Below the pieces are notes generated by a model. That model was not told the DNA's origin and made no database searches. It saw only the letters and a program-made list of their open reading frames with translations. From Verrucomicrobiaceae bacterium (GTDB lineage: Bacteria > Verrucomicrobiota > Verrucomicrobiia > Chthoniobacterales > JAATET01), in NCBI GenBank assembly GCA_027488755.1, contig JAIYAZ010000086.1:1-34232 (forward strand): DNA of 34,232 nt, read 5' to 3'. The position numbers and the translations under genes were made by a program. Every line of letters starts with the position of its first letter. Position 1 is the first letter of the stretch. Shown in pieces: positions 8,287 through 15,438 of the stretch.

Positions 8287-8290
8287 ACGC

Positions 8291-10528
8291 ATGAACGCCG
8301 ACGCCGCCAGCGCGGCCTTCCTCTCCTGGCGGTTCGAGCCCTTCGTCCTCGTCGGGCTCGCCCTCTCCGCGATTCTCTACGTCCGCGGCTGGCTCCGCCT
8401 CCAGCGCACCGCGCCCCACCGTTTTCCCGCCTGGCGCCTCCAGTGCTTCCTCGCCGGGCTCGCCACCCTCTTTCTCGCCCTCGCCTCCCCCCTCGACGCC
8501 TTCGCGAGTTTCCTCCTCAGCGTCCACATGGTGCAGCACCTCCTGCTCACCATGGTCGCCCCCCCGCTCCTCCTCCTCGGCGCGCCCTACCTGCCCATCC
8601 TCCTCGGCCTCCCCCGCCGCTTCGCGTCCGAAGCCCTCGGCCCCTTCCTCAAATGGCCCGCACTCAAGGCCCTCGGCGGCTTCCTCACCCACCCCGTCGT
8701 CGCGTGGAGCCTCTTCTGCCTCTCGAACGTCGCCTGGCACTTCCCCGCCTTCTACGAACTCGCCCTCCGCTCGCCGTTCTGGCACCGCGTCGAGCACGCC
8801 TGCTTCCTCGGCACCGCCCTGCTGTTCTGGTGGAACGTCGTCCTCCCCTTCCCCGCCCGCGCCCGGTTCCCCCGCTGGACCGTCATCCCCTACCTCCTCC
8901 TCGCCGACTTCCAAAACACCGCCCTCGCCGCGTTCTTCTCCTTCTACGACCGCGTCATCTACCCCACCTACGCCACCGCCCCGCGCGTCTCCGGGTTGAG
9001 CGCCCTCGCCGACCAGTCCGCCGCCGGCGCCATCATGTGGGTCCCCGGCTCCATCGCCTTCCTCTTCCCCTGCGGCCTCATCGCCGTCGAATTCCTCTCC
9101 CGCAAAAAGTCCGCCCCCGCCCCGCCCCCCAGGCGCCCAACCCCGCCGCCCGCCACTGTCCCCGCATCTCCGGCTCCCCGGTTCTCACTCAACCGCGCCC
9201 TCCCCACCCTCCGCCTCACCCTGCAGCTTCTCCTTCTTGCGCTTGCCACCCTCGTCATCTGGGACGGCCTCACCGGCCCGCAGGTCAGCGCCATGAATGC
9301 CGCCGGCGTCCTGCCCTGGACCCATTGGCGCGCCCTCTCCGTGCTCGCGCTCCTCTTCGTCGGCAACCTCTTCTGCTTCGGCTGCCCCTTCATGCTCGTG
9401 CGCGACACCGCCCGCCGCGTCCTCACCCTCCTGCGCCTCCCCCACGCCCGCCTCGGTTGGCCCCTCGCCCTCCGCAACAAATGGCTGCCCGTCGCCCTCA
9501 TCGTCACCTACCTCTGGGCCTACGAAAGCTTCAGCCTCTGGGACCGCCCCGCCGCCACCGCCCTCATCATCCTCGCCTACTTCCTCGGAGCCGTGCTCGT
9601 CGACGTCACCTTCAAGGGCGCCAGCTTCTGCAAATACGTCTGCCCCATCGGCCAGTTCCACTTCGTCCAATCCCTCGCCTCCCCCGCGGAAATCCGCATT
9701 CGCGAACCCGACGTCTGCCGCACCTGCCGCACCTTCGACTGCATCAAGGGCAACGCCACCCACCGCGGCTGCGAACTCCAGCTCTTCCAGCCCAAAAAGT
9801 CCGGTAACATGGACTGCACCTTCTGCCTCGACTGCGTCACCGCCTGCCCGCAGGACAACGTCGCCCTCCAGCCCGCCATCCCCGGCCACGACCTCTGGAA
9901 CCCCGCGCCCCACTCCTCCGTCGGCCGCTGGGAATCCCGACCCGACCTCGCCGCCCTCGTCCTCGTCCTCACCTTCGGCGCCTTCGCCAACGCCGCCGGC
10001 ATGATCGCCCCCGTCCAGGCCCTCGCCCCCGCCCTCGGCCTCAGCCACCTCGCCTTCACCACCCTCTTCCTCGCCCTCACCCTCCTCCTCCTCCCGCTCC
10101 TCACCACCTTCGGCGCCGCCGCCCTCACCCGCCCCCACGAACGCCACCCCGCCCCGCTCCCCCGCACCCTCTCCGCCTACGCCATCGCCCTCGCCCCCCT
10201 CGGCTTCGGCATGTGGCTCGCCCACTTCGTCTTCCACCTCGGCACCGCCTCCCACACCCCCATCCCCGTCTTCCAGCGCCTCCTCGGCCTCACGCCCGAC
10301 TGGACCATCGCCTCCTGGGCCTCCCCCGCCCTCGTCGCCCTCGAAATCCTCCTCCTCGACGCCGGCTTCCTCGCCACCCTCTACGCCCTCTGGCGCATCG
10401 CCAAAAACCGCGCCCACCACCCCGGCCGCGCCGCCCTCCCCTGGCTCCTCCTCGCCACCGCCCTTTACGCCTTCGGCATCTGGATTATCTTCCAGCCCAT
10501 GCAAATGCGCGGAACCCTCACGCCATGA
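8291..10528 (+). CDS. CtaG-like oxidase assembly protein fused to a NapH/CcoG-like iron-sulfur membrane protein
   Basis: 745 residues from the ATG at 8291. A GTG at 8267 is in frame but lies inside a strong hairpin and would add only a basic octapeptide. Residues about 10-270 match the CtaG family of caa3 oxidase assembly factors (LSVHMVQHLLLTMVAPPLLLLG), which help copper insertion. A Pro-rich linker (about 272-298) joins this to a second membrane module. That module has a C-x2-CP pair at C362/C365, a C-x3-CP pair at C447/C451, then a ferredoxin motif with C509, C512, C515 and C519 and further Cys in CRTCRTFDC. This layout resembles NapH, NosR C-termini and CcoG/RdxA. A redox step in copper delivery (reduction of Cu(II), as known for CcoG) is a reasonable inference. 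The stop overlaps the next start. Confidence 0.9.
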   Translation: MNADAASAAFLSWRFEPFVLVGLALSAILYVRGWLRLQRTAPHRFPAWRLQCFLAGLATLFLALASPLDAFASFLLSVHMVQHLLLTMVAPPLLLLGAPYLPILLGLPRRFASEALGPFLKWPALKALGGFLTHPVVAWSLFCLSNVAWHFPAFYELALRSPFWHRVEHACFLGTALLFWWNVVLPFPARARFPRWTVIPYLLLADFQNTALAAFFSFYDRVIYPTYATAPRVSGLSALADQSAAGAIMWVPGSIAFLFPCGLIAVEFLSRKKSAPAPPPRRPTPPPATVPASPAPRFSLNRALPTLRLTLQLLLLALATLVIWDGLTGPQVSAMNAAGVLPWTHWRALSVLALLFVGNLFCFGCPFMLVRDTARRVLTLLRLPHARLGWPLALRNKWLPVALIVTYLWAYESFSLWDRPAATALIILAYFLGAVLVDVTFKGASFCKYVCPIGQFHFVQSLASPAEIRIREPDVCRTCRTFDCIKGNATHRGCELQLFQPKKSGNMDCTFCLDCVTACPQDNVALQPAIPGHDLWNPAPHSSVGRWESRPDLAALVLVLTFGAFANAAGMIAPVQALAPALGLSHLAFTTLFLALTLLLLPLLTTFGAAALTRPHERHPAPLPRTLSAYAIALAPLGFGMWLAHFVFHLGTASHTPIPVFQRLLGLTPDWTIASWASPALVALEILLLDAGFLATLYALWRIAKNRAHHPGRAALPWLLLATALYAFGIWIIFQPMQMRGTLTP

Positions 10529-11169
10529 TGTTTTTCCCGCGGAAAAAGAGAAAAGGGGAAATCCTCCACCCGGCCCCTCGCCTCCCGGGATTCGCCGGTC
10601 CGCATCCCTTTCCCCTTTTCCTCCTTTTCCTCGTCCTCTTTTCCCCCTCCGCCTTTGCGGACGGCGGCACCGTCCTCGCCCAGCAGACCGTCGGCCCTTA
10701 CCGCATCACCCTCTTCGGGGACCCCACCCCCCTCCGCGCCGGCCCCGCCGACCTCAGCGTCCTCGTGCAGGACGCCAAAACCCTCGCCCCCGTCCTGAAC
10801 CAACGCGTCGAAATCACCGTCTCCGCCCCCGCCGTCACCGACCCGAAAGCCGAAGCCTGGGTGCCCCCCTGCTGCTCGATGAAAAAATCGGTCACCACCG
10901 CCGAGGCCACCCACGCCGCCGCGCAGAACAAACTCCTCTCCGCCGCCAACCTCGTCCTCCCCGCCAGCGGCCCGCACGAACTCACCGTCGCCCTCCGCCC
11001 CGCCAACGCGCCCGCCGCCGAGCCGACCCTCCTCACCGCCCGCGTCGAGATCGCCCCGCCCACGCCGCCCGCCTCCGCCTACTGGCCCTACCTCGCCCTC
11101 CCCCCCTTCCTCATCGGCGGCTTCGTCCTCCACCAGCGCCTCCGCCGCCGCGACGACCATCGCGCCTAG
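10525..11169 (+). CDS. Exported protein of unknown function with a YtkA/FixH-like domain, membrane-anchored at the C-terminus
   Basis: 214 residues. The ATG at 10525 overlaps the previous stop (ATGATG; 10528 is also possible). A basic leader precedes a hydrophobic core FPLFLLFLVLFSPSAFA, a likely signal peptide. The middle (about 48-180) looks like a beta-sandwich of the YtkA/FixH type, with GPYRITLFGDPTPLRAGPADLSVLVQD. A vicinal Cys pair C116-C117 followed by SMKKS could bind metal. A C-terminal helix (about 190-208) and basic tail anchor it. It closes the respiratory operon directly after the CtaG fusion, which suggests a part in copper or oxidase assembly. No catalytic motif is visible, so this is only context. 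The first 35 codons overlap an imperfect purine/pyrimidine inverted repeat (10541-10630). Confidence 0.78.
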   Translation: MMFFPRKKRKGEILHPAPRLPGFAGPHPFPLFLLFLVLFSPSAFADGGTVLAQQTVGPYRITLFGDPTPLRAGPADLSVLVQDAKTLAPVLNQRVEITVSAPAVTDPKAEAWVPPCCSMKKSVTTAEATHAAAQNKLLSAANLVLPASGPHELTVALRPANAPAAEPTLLTARVEIAPPTPPASAYWPYLALPPFLIGGFVLHQRLRRRDDHRA

Positions 11170-11184
11170 ACCGCACGCCCCGCG

Positions 11185-11736
11185 CTACCGCTGCAGCCAC
11201 CCGCGCAGCCAGCGCGTCACCACCGGCAGCACCAGCCAGGTCAGAATCGCAACCACGGCCCCGCTCACCAGCGCGCCCAGCAGCAGCCGCGGCCAATGCG
11301 CCGACCACGGAGCCAAGGCCGCATAGAGCAACTGCGAGGTCACAAACACCCCCGCCCACACCACCAGCGCCATCTTCCAGCGCGGTCCCGCCTGACCCGA
11401 GAGCACCTCCCAACCCTCCAGGTGCCGCAACTCCCGCACCACCGGCTCTCCCATCGAATGGAGGGCAAACCGCGCCATCCACTCCGCATAGAACGCCGAA
11501 GCCTTGAACGCCCGCCGCCCCTCCAGCGAATCAAAGTGCACGATCAGCGTGTATTCGCCCGCCTGCTCGCCCTCCACCGGACGCAGCACCTGCGTCCCCC
11601 GGTAGCCGGCCTGCCCCCGCGACGCCTCGGCAAACTCCCGCGACAACCGCTCAAACTCCCCCTCGCTCCCCGGGCGGATCCACCGCGTCACCACCACCGT
11701 CACCCCCGGTCCCGTCTTCTCCGCCCGCGCACTCAT
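11185..11736 (-). CDS. Antibiotic-biosynthesis-monooxygenase (ABM) domain protein with two C-terminal membrane helices
   Basis: 183 residues. Residues about 10-110 form an ABM-type dimeric ferredoxin-like fold: VTVVVTRWIRPGSEGEFERL, then a GYRGTQVLRP strand, YTLIVHFDSLEGRRAF and a WMARF helix. Two membrane helices follow (about 118-138 and 146-170), then a basic tail. Membrane-anchored ABM proteins of this kind are common and mostly uncharacterised. The ABM fold occurs in heme-degrading enzymes and small-molecule oxygenases, but no active-site signature lets me pick a substrate. It converges on the respiratory operon with a 15-base gap and is probably transcribed alone. Confidence 0.88.
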   Translation of the reverse strand: MSARAEKTGPGVTVVVTRWIRPGSEGEFERLSREFAEASRGQAGYRGTQVLRPVEGEQAGEYTLIVHFDSLEGRRAFKASAFYAEWMARFALHSMGEPVVRELRHLEGWEVLSGQAGPRWKMALVVWAGVFVTSQLLYAALAPWSAHWPRLLLGALVSGAVVAILTWLVLPVVTRWLRGWLQR

Positions 11737-11779
11737 TGCCCCGCAGCCTAGGCCAGAGCCCCCGCCCCCGCCAACCGCA

Positions 11780-11815
11780 GAAACCCCCCATCAACCATCA
11801 ACCAACAACCCAGAA
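11780..11815. repeat. Low-complexity short-word repeat (ATCAACC words)
   Basis: The gap between the ABM gene and the next minus-strand gene ends in a run built from ATCAACC/ATCAACCA/ACAACCC words. Read on the minus strand these are repeated GTTGATG, GTTGTTG and GTTCTGG units. The same style of string appears in three other gaps nearby. Confidence 0.55.
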
Positions 11816-11819
11816 CGCT

Positions 11820-12146
11820 TCACCGCGCCGCTGCGCCATGCTCCTCGTGCCAGCGGCCCGCCCACGCTTTGAGGTGCCGGCACATCCGCAGCCGCGCCTG
11901 CCGCTGCTCATGCCAGAACGACACCGCCAGCAGGGCGACCACCGCCGTCCACGGAAACACGAGCACCCCCGGCCGCGGCACCCACATCGCCAGCGCCAGC
12001 GTCACCGCGCAAAAAGCCACGAGCACCCACCGCACCTGCTCATACCGTCGCCGCTCCGCATCGGCCGGCGCGCAGCGGTGATTCGATTTCCAGTTCCGCG
12101 CGTCACATTTCGCGCACACATCCGAGGAGCAGGTTCGCGTTTTCAT
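11820..12146 (-). CDS. Small Cys-rich membrane protein of unknown function
   Basis: 108 residues from the ATG at 12146. The frame opens further upstream, but this start has a strong Shine-Dalgarno, GGAGG, 8 bases before it, one of the few in the window. The soluble N-terminus carries four Cys (C6, C11, C14, C25) in a CSSDVCAKC context, which could bind a metal. It is followed by two membrane helices (WVLVAFCAVTLALAMWV and LVFPWTAVVALLAVSFW) and a basic amphipathic tail. I do not recognise the family. Low-complexity repeats flank it on both sides, suggesting single-gene transcription. Confidence 0.72.
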   Translation of the reverse strand: MKTRTCSSDVCAKCDARNWKSNHRCAPADAERRRYEQVRWVLVAFCAVTLALAMWVPRPGVLVFPWTAVVALLAVSFWHEQRQARLRMCRHLKAWAGRWHEEHGAAAR

Positions 12147-12222
12147 CCCCCGAAGCCTCCGCCCCCACCCGCACCCCGCCAAGCCCCAGCCGCGAAAACC
12201 CTTGCCCCCGGTCAAACCCCAC

Positions 12223-12264
12223 GGGCCCCATCAACCATCAACTCTCAACCAACAACTCTTCCCC
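12223..12264. repeat. Low-complexity short-word repeat (ATCAACC / CTCAACC words)
   Basis: The string consists of CCATCAACC, ATCAACTCTC and AACCAACAACTC words between two small minus-strand genes. It closely resembles the run at 11780-11815. Just before it lies CCCCCGGTCAAACCCCACGGG (12194-12214), which looks like a decayed relative of the TTTGAC/GTCAAA hairpin found upstream of cydA. Confidence 0.55.
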
Positions 12265-12268
12265 ACCC

Positions 12269-12565
12269 CTATCCCGCCGTCGGCAAAAACGTCACCGTCG
12301 CGAGGAATAAAAAGCAAAGCACCGCCAGCGCCACGCCCACCACCTTCGCCACCTTGGGCCGCAGCGGCCCGCGATTGAGGTGAAAGCACACGCTCGCAAA
12401 CGCGATCCACGCCAGCGGCAGCAGGAAGAGCCACAGCGCCACGCCATCGAGCCGTTGCAGCCACGGCGAGGCGAGCTCGCGCCCATTGGCCTGAATCATA
12501 ATCTTCAGCGCCACGATCCCCAGCGAAAGAAACGCAAACTGCGTGAGCGCGAGGACGTTGGTCAT
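12269..12565 (-). CDS. Small three-helix membrane protein of unknown function
   Basis: 98 residues, ATG at 12565. Three hydrophobic helices are visible: about 5-25 (LTQFAFLSLGIVALKIMI), 42-62 (VALWLFLLPLAWIAFASV) and 74-94 (VVGVALAVLCFLFLATVTF). The loops are short and basic. I recognise no family signature. It is divergent from cydA, and the two share a 186-base gap holding a short-word repeat and a long hairpin. Codon use matches its neighbours, and the hydrophobic pattern supports a real gene. Confidence 0.68.
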   Translation of the reverse strand: MTNVLALTQFAFLSLGIVALKIMIQANGRELASPWLQRLDGVALWLFLLPLAWIAFASVCFHLNRGPLRPKVAKVVGVALAVLCFLFLATVTFLPTAG

Positions 12566-12663
12566 AACCGTCAGCGAGTGGAGAGTGAGGAAACGCCGTC
12601 AACCTGCCGCGCCCCCCGCCCCAAGGCAAGCCCCACTTCGCCCCCCACATCAAAACGCCGCCA

Positions 12664-12701
12664 CAAACGCACCAGGAACCAGGAACAAAGAACCAGGAAC
12701 A
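12664..12701. repeat. Low-complexity short-word repeat (ACCAGGA words)
   Basis: The words are ACCAGGA, ACCAGGAAC, AAAGA and ACCAGGAAC. On the minus strand they are GTTCCTG, GTTCTTT, GTTCCTG and GTTCCTG, a seven-base period with the same GTT start as the two repeats further left. It directly abuts the 15-bp palindrome upstream of cydA. Confidence 0.55.
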
Positions 12702-12735
12702 CCCCCACGCTTTGACCCCCGTCAAAGCGTGGGGG
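12702..12735. promoter_or_regulatory. Perfect 15-bp inverted repeat before cydA containing a TTGAC-N4-GTCAA box
   Basis: CCCCCACGCTTTGAC (12702-12716) is the exact reverse complement of GTCAAAGCGTGGGGG (12721-12735), separated by CCCC. The centre, TTGAC-N4-GTCAA at 12712-12725, has the shape of an FNR/FixK-family operator and matches eight of ten consensus positions. It ends 16 bases before the GTG of cydA. As RNA it would be a very stable hairpin. No U-tract follows. It could be a protein operator, a leader hairpin or a palindromic repeat element; the sequence alone does not decide. Confidence 0.6.
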
Positions 12736-12751
12736 CCGTCCTTCTGGTGCA

Positions 12752-14284
12752 GTGCCCGCCGTGGATGCCGAGATTCTTGCCCGGGTGCAGTTCGCCTTTA
12801 CCGTGATGTTTCATTACATCTACCCGCCCCTCTCCATCGGGCTGGGCATCGCCCTCGTGCTCATGGAGGGCATCTGGCTGAAAACCGGAAACATCCTCTT
12901 CCACAACATGGCGCGCTTCTGGACGCGCATCTTCGCCCTCACCTTCGCCATCGGCGTTGCCACGGGCATCGTGATGGAATTCGAATTCGGCACCAACTGG
13001 GCCACCTACTCCCGCTTCGTCGGCGACATCTTCGGCAGCGCCCTCGCCGCGGAGGGCATCTTCGCCTTCTTCCTCGAAAGCGGCTTCCTCGCCGTGCTCC
13101 TCTTCGGCTGGAACAAGGTCGGGCCGCGCGTGCACTTCTTTTCGACCTGCATGGTCGCGCTCGGCGCGCACTTCAGCGCGGTGTGGATCGTCGTGGCGAA
13201 TTCCTGGATGCAGACGCCCGCCGGATACCACCTCGAGCGCATGGTGGATGGCAAACCCGTGCGCCTCCCGCTCGACCACGCCGTCACCCCCGCCGACCTC
13301 GGCTCGGTGCGCGCGGTCGTCGACGACTTCTGGGCCATGGTGCTCAATCCATCGACCATCGACCGCCTCACCCACGTCGTCCTCGGCGCGTGGTTGGCCG
13401 GCGCGTTTCTCGTCGTCAGCATCAGCGCCTTCTACCTTCTGCGCCGCCGCCACGAGGAATTCGCCCGCGCCTCGCTCAAGGTCGGCCTCGGCTTCGCCAT
13501 CGTCGCCACCCTCCTCCAAATGGTCAGCGGCGACCTCACCGCCGTCGGCGTCTCCCGCAACCAACCCGTGAAGCTCGCCGCCATGGAGGGCCTCTGGGAC
13601 ACCCAACCCTACGCCCCCCTCACCCTCGCGGGCTGGGTGGACGCGAAAGCCGAACAAACCCACGGCCCCGCCATCCCCGGCCTGCTCAGCTTCCTCACCT
13701 GGCACGACGCCGCGAAACCCGTCGCCGGCCTGCGCCAGCTCCCGCCCGACGACTTCCTCCGCCGTTTTCACCCCGAGGCCACCACGCCCGAGCAGCTCGC
13801 CACCGTCCGCCGCAACTACTGGCCAAACGTCCCCGCCGTCTTCCAGTTCTACCACCTCATGATCACCGTCGGCGTGCTCCTCCTTGGGCTCGTCCTCGTA
13901 TCGGCCTTCTTCTGGTGGCGCGGCTGGCTCTGGCGCACCGATTGGAGGCCCACCCGCCTCCTGCTGGGCGCGCTCGTGCTCTCCGTGCTCGGCCCGCAGA
14001 TCGCCAACCAGGCCGGCTGGTTCGCCGCGGAAATGGGCCGCCAGCCCTGGATCGTCTGGGAGCTCCTCAAAACCTCGCAGGCCCTCTCCAAGGTCGTCAC
14101 CGCCCACCAGATCCTCGCCTCCATGCTCATGTTCACCGCCGTCTACGCGCTGCTCTTCGTGATGTTCATCTTCCTGCTCACCCGCAAAATCCAGCACGGC
14201 CCCGACACCGAGGAGGAATCCGAGGAACTCCCCGACAGCTGGAAAGCCATCCTCCGCCTCGACGACCAATCCTCCCGCGCCTAG
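12752..14284 (+). CDS. cydA: Cytochrome bd-type quinol oxidase subunit I
   Basis: 510 residues from the GTG at 12752 (a GTG at 12761 is also possible; no in-frame ATG fits). The protein oxidises quinol and reduces oxygen with hemes b558, b595 and d, without pumping protons. Visible are the heme ligand H21 in HYIYPPLSIG, a second His in LTHVVLGAWLAGAF, a Met in FYHLMITVG, and the diagnostic GRQPW in AAEMGRQPWIVW. The Q-loop is short, as in the cyanide-insensitive-like branch, and there is no long Q-loop insertion. It is cotranscribed with cydB (39-base gap made of CCCATCT-type words). The upstream palindrome suggests control by oxygen or redox state. Confidence 0.97.
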   Translation: MPAVDAEILARVQFAFTVMFHYIYPPLSIGLGIALVLMEGIWLKTGNILFHNMARFWTRIFALTFAIGVATGIVMEFEFGTNWATYSRFVGDIFGSALAAEGIFAFFLESGFLAVLLFGWNKVGPRVHFFSTCMVALGAHFSAVWIVVANSWMQTPAGYHLERMVDGKPVRLPLDHAVTPADLGSVRAVVDDFWAMVLNPSTIDRLTHVVLGAWLAGAFLVVSISAFYLLRRRHEEFARASLKVGLGFAIVATLLQMVSGDLTAVGVSRNQPVKLAAMEGLWDTQPYAPLTLAGWVDAKAEQTHGPAIPGLLSFLTWHDAAKPVAGLRQLPPDDFLRRFHPEATTPEQLATVRRNYWPNVPAVFQFYHLMITVGVLLLGLVLVSAFFWWRGWLWRTDWRPTRLLLGALVLSVLGPQIANQAGWFAAEMGRQPWIVWELLKTSQALSKVVTAHQILASMLMFTAVYALLFVMFIFLLTRKIQHGPDTEEESEELPDSWKAILRLDDQSSRA

Positions 14285-14323
14285 CCCCCCCCATCTCCCA
14301 TCTTCCAACTCCCATCTCCCACC

Positions 14324-15340
14324 ATGGATCTCAACCTCATCTGGTTCGTTCTCGTCGGTGTGCTGCTCACCGGCTACGCCGTGCTCGACGGCTTTGATCT
14401 CGGCGTGGGCATTCTTCAACCCTTCGTGCGCAAGGATGAACACCGCCGGCTGTTCCTCAATGCCATCGGCCCGGTGTGGGACGGCAACGAAGTCTGGCTC
14501 GTCACCGGCGGCGGCGCGCTCTTCGCCGCCTTCCCCGAGGCCTACGCCACCGTCTTCTCCGGCTTCTACCTGCCCTTCATGCTCCTGCTCTGCGCGCTCA
14601 TCTTCCGCGCCGTCGCCATCGAATTCCGCAGCAAGGAACCCTGGCCCTGGTGGCGCGCCATGTGGGACTGGGCCTTCTGCCTCGGCAGCTTCGTCTCCGC
14701 CCTGCTCATCGGCGTCGCCATGGGCAACATCGTCCGCGGCATCCCGCTCGACGCCCACCACGAATTCGCCGGCACCCTCCTAGGCCTGCTCAACCCCTAC
14801 GCCCTCCTCATGGGCATCACCGTCGTCCTCCTCTTCGCCATGCACGGCGCCATCTACCTCGTCATGAAAACCGAGGGCGAACTCCACGACCTCGTCCGCG
14901 GCTGGGTGCCCCGCCTCATTGGCCTCTTCCTCGCCGCTTACATCCTCTTCAATTTCTACACCCTCATCGACCTCCCCCACATCTACGTCACCGTGCGCAC
15001 CCGGCCGTGGATCCTCCTCGTCATCGCCGCCGCCGTCCTCACCATCCTCAACATCCCGCGCGAATTCTCCAAGGGCCGCGACTTCGCCGCCTTCGCCTCC
15101 TCCTGCGCCGGCATGGCCCTCATGATGGCCGCCTTCGGCCTCACCTATTTTCCGAACATGGTGCTCTCCAGCCCCGCCCCGGAAAACAGCCTCACCATCT
15201 GGAACGCCGCCTCCTCCCCGAAAACCCTCGGCATCATGCTCATCATCGCCGTCATCGGCGTCCCCCTCGTGCTCACCTACACGGCCTGCATCTACTACAT
15301 CTTCCGCGGCAAAACCACGCTCACCAAGCACAGCTACTAG
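14324..15340 (+). CDS. cydB: Cytochrome bd-type quinol oxidase subunit II
   Basis: 338 residues with eight or nine predicted helices. The family start is clear: MDLNLIWFVLVGVLLTGYAVLDGFDLGVG, followed by the GPVWDGNEVWLV motif and FPEAYATVFSGFYLPF. CydB stabilises the heme-carrying subunit and contributes to proton access. It is the second gene of a two-gene operon and is followed 29 bases later by an intrinsic terminator. I see no small CydX-like gene downstream. Alternative assignment is unlikely. Confidence 0.97.
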   Translation: MDLNLIWFVLVGVLLTGYAVLDGFDLGVGILQPFVRKDEHRRLFLNAIGPVWDGNEVWLVTGGGALFAAFPEAYATVFSGFYLPFMLLLCALIFRAVAIEFRSKEPWPWWRAMWDWAFCLGSFVSALLIGVAMGNIVRGIPLDAHHEFAGTLLGLLNPYALLMGITVVLLFAMHGAIYLVMKTEGELHDLVRGWVPRLIGLFLAAYILFNFYTLIDLPHIYVTVRTRPWILLVIAAAVLTILNIPREFSKGRDFAAFASSCAGMALMMAAFGLTYFPNMVLSSPAPENSLTIWNAASSPKTLGIMLIIAVIGVPLVLTYTACIYYIFRGKTTLTKHSY

Positions 15341-15369
15341 CCGCCCGCGCCCAACGCCCCGCCCCCACC

Positions 15370-15402
15370 GCCCCGGAGATTTCCCTCCGGGGCTTTTTCT
15401 TT
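15370..15402 (+). terminator. Intrinsic terminator after cydAB
   Basis: GCCCCGGAG (15370-15378) pairs perfectly with CTCCGGGGC (15385-15393) around a six-base loop. TTTTTCTTT follows. The stem, loop and U-tract are all standard, so cydAB transcription should end here. It isolates cydAB from the next operon. Confidence 0.9.
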
Positions 15403-15438
15403 CCCCTTTGCGCCAAAACCCCCGCCCCGCGCGGTGAC

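Noticed and set aside
8267-8290. GTG at 8267 as start of the ctaG-fusion gene
   Set aside because: It is buried in an 11-bp perfect hairpin and adds only RRAHRPR. The ATG at 8291 leads straight into the first helix.
6011-8914. 967-codon minus-strand frame opposite the Rieske/cytochrome b genes
   Set aside because: Glu/Gly-rich shadow. It spans several real plus-strand genes and their junctions.
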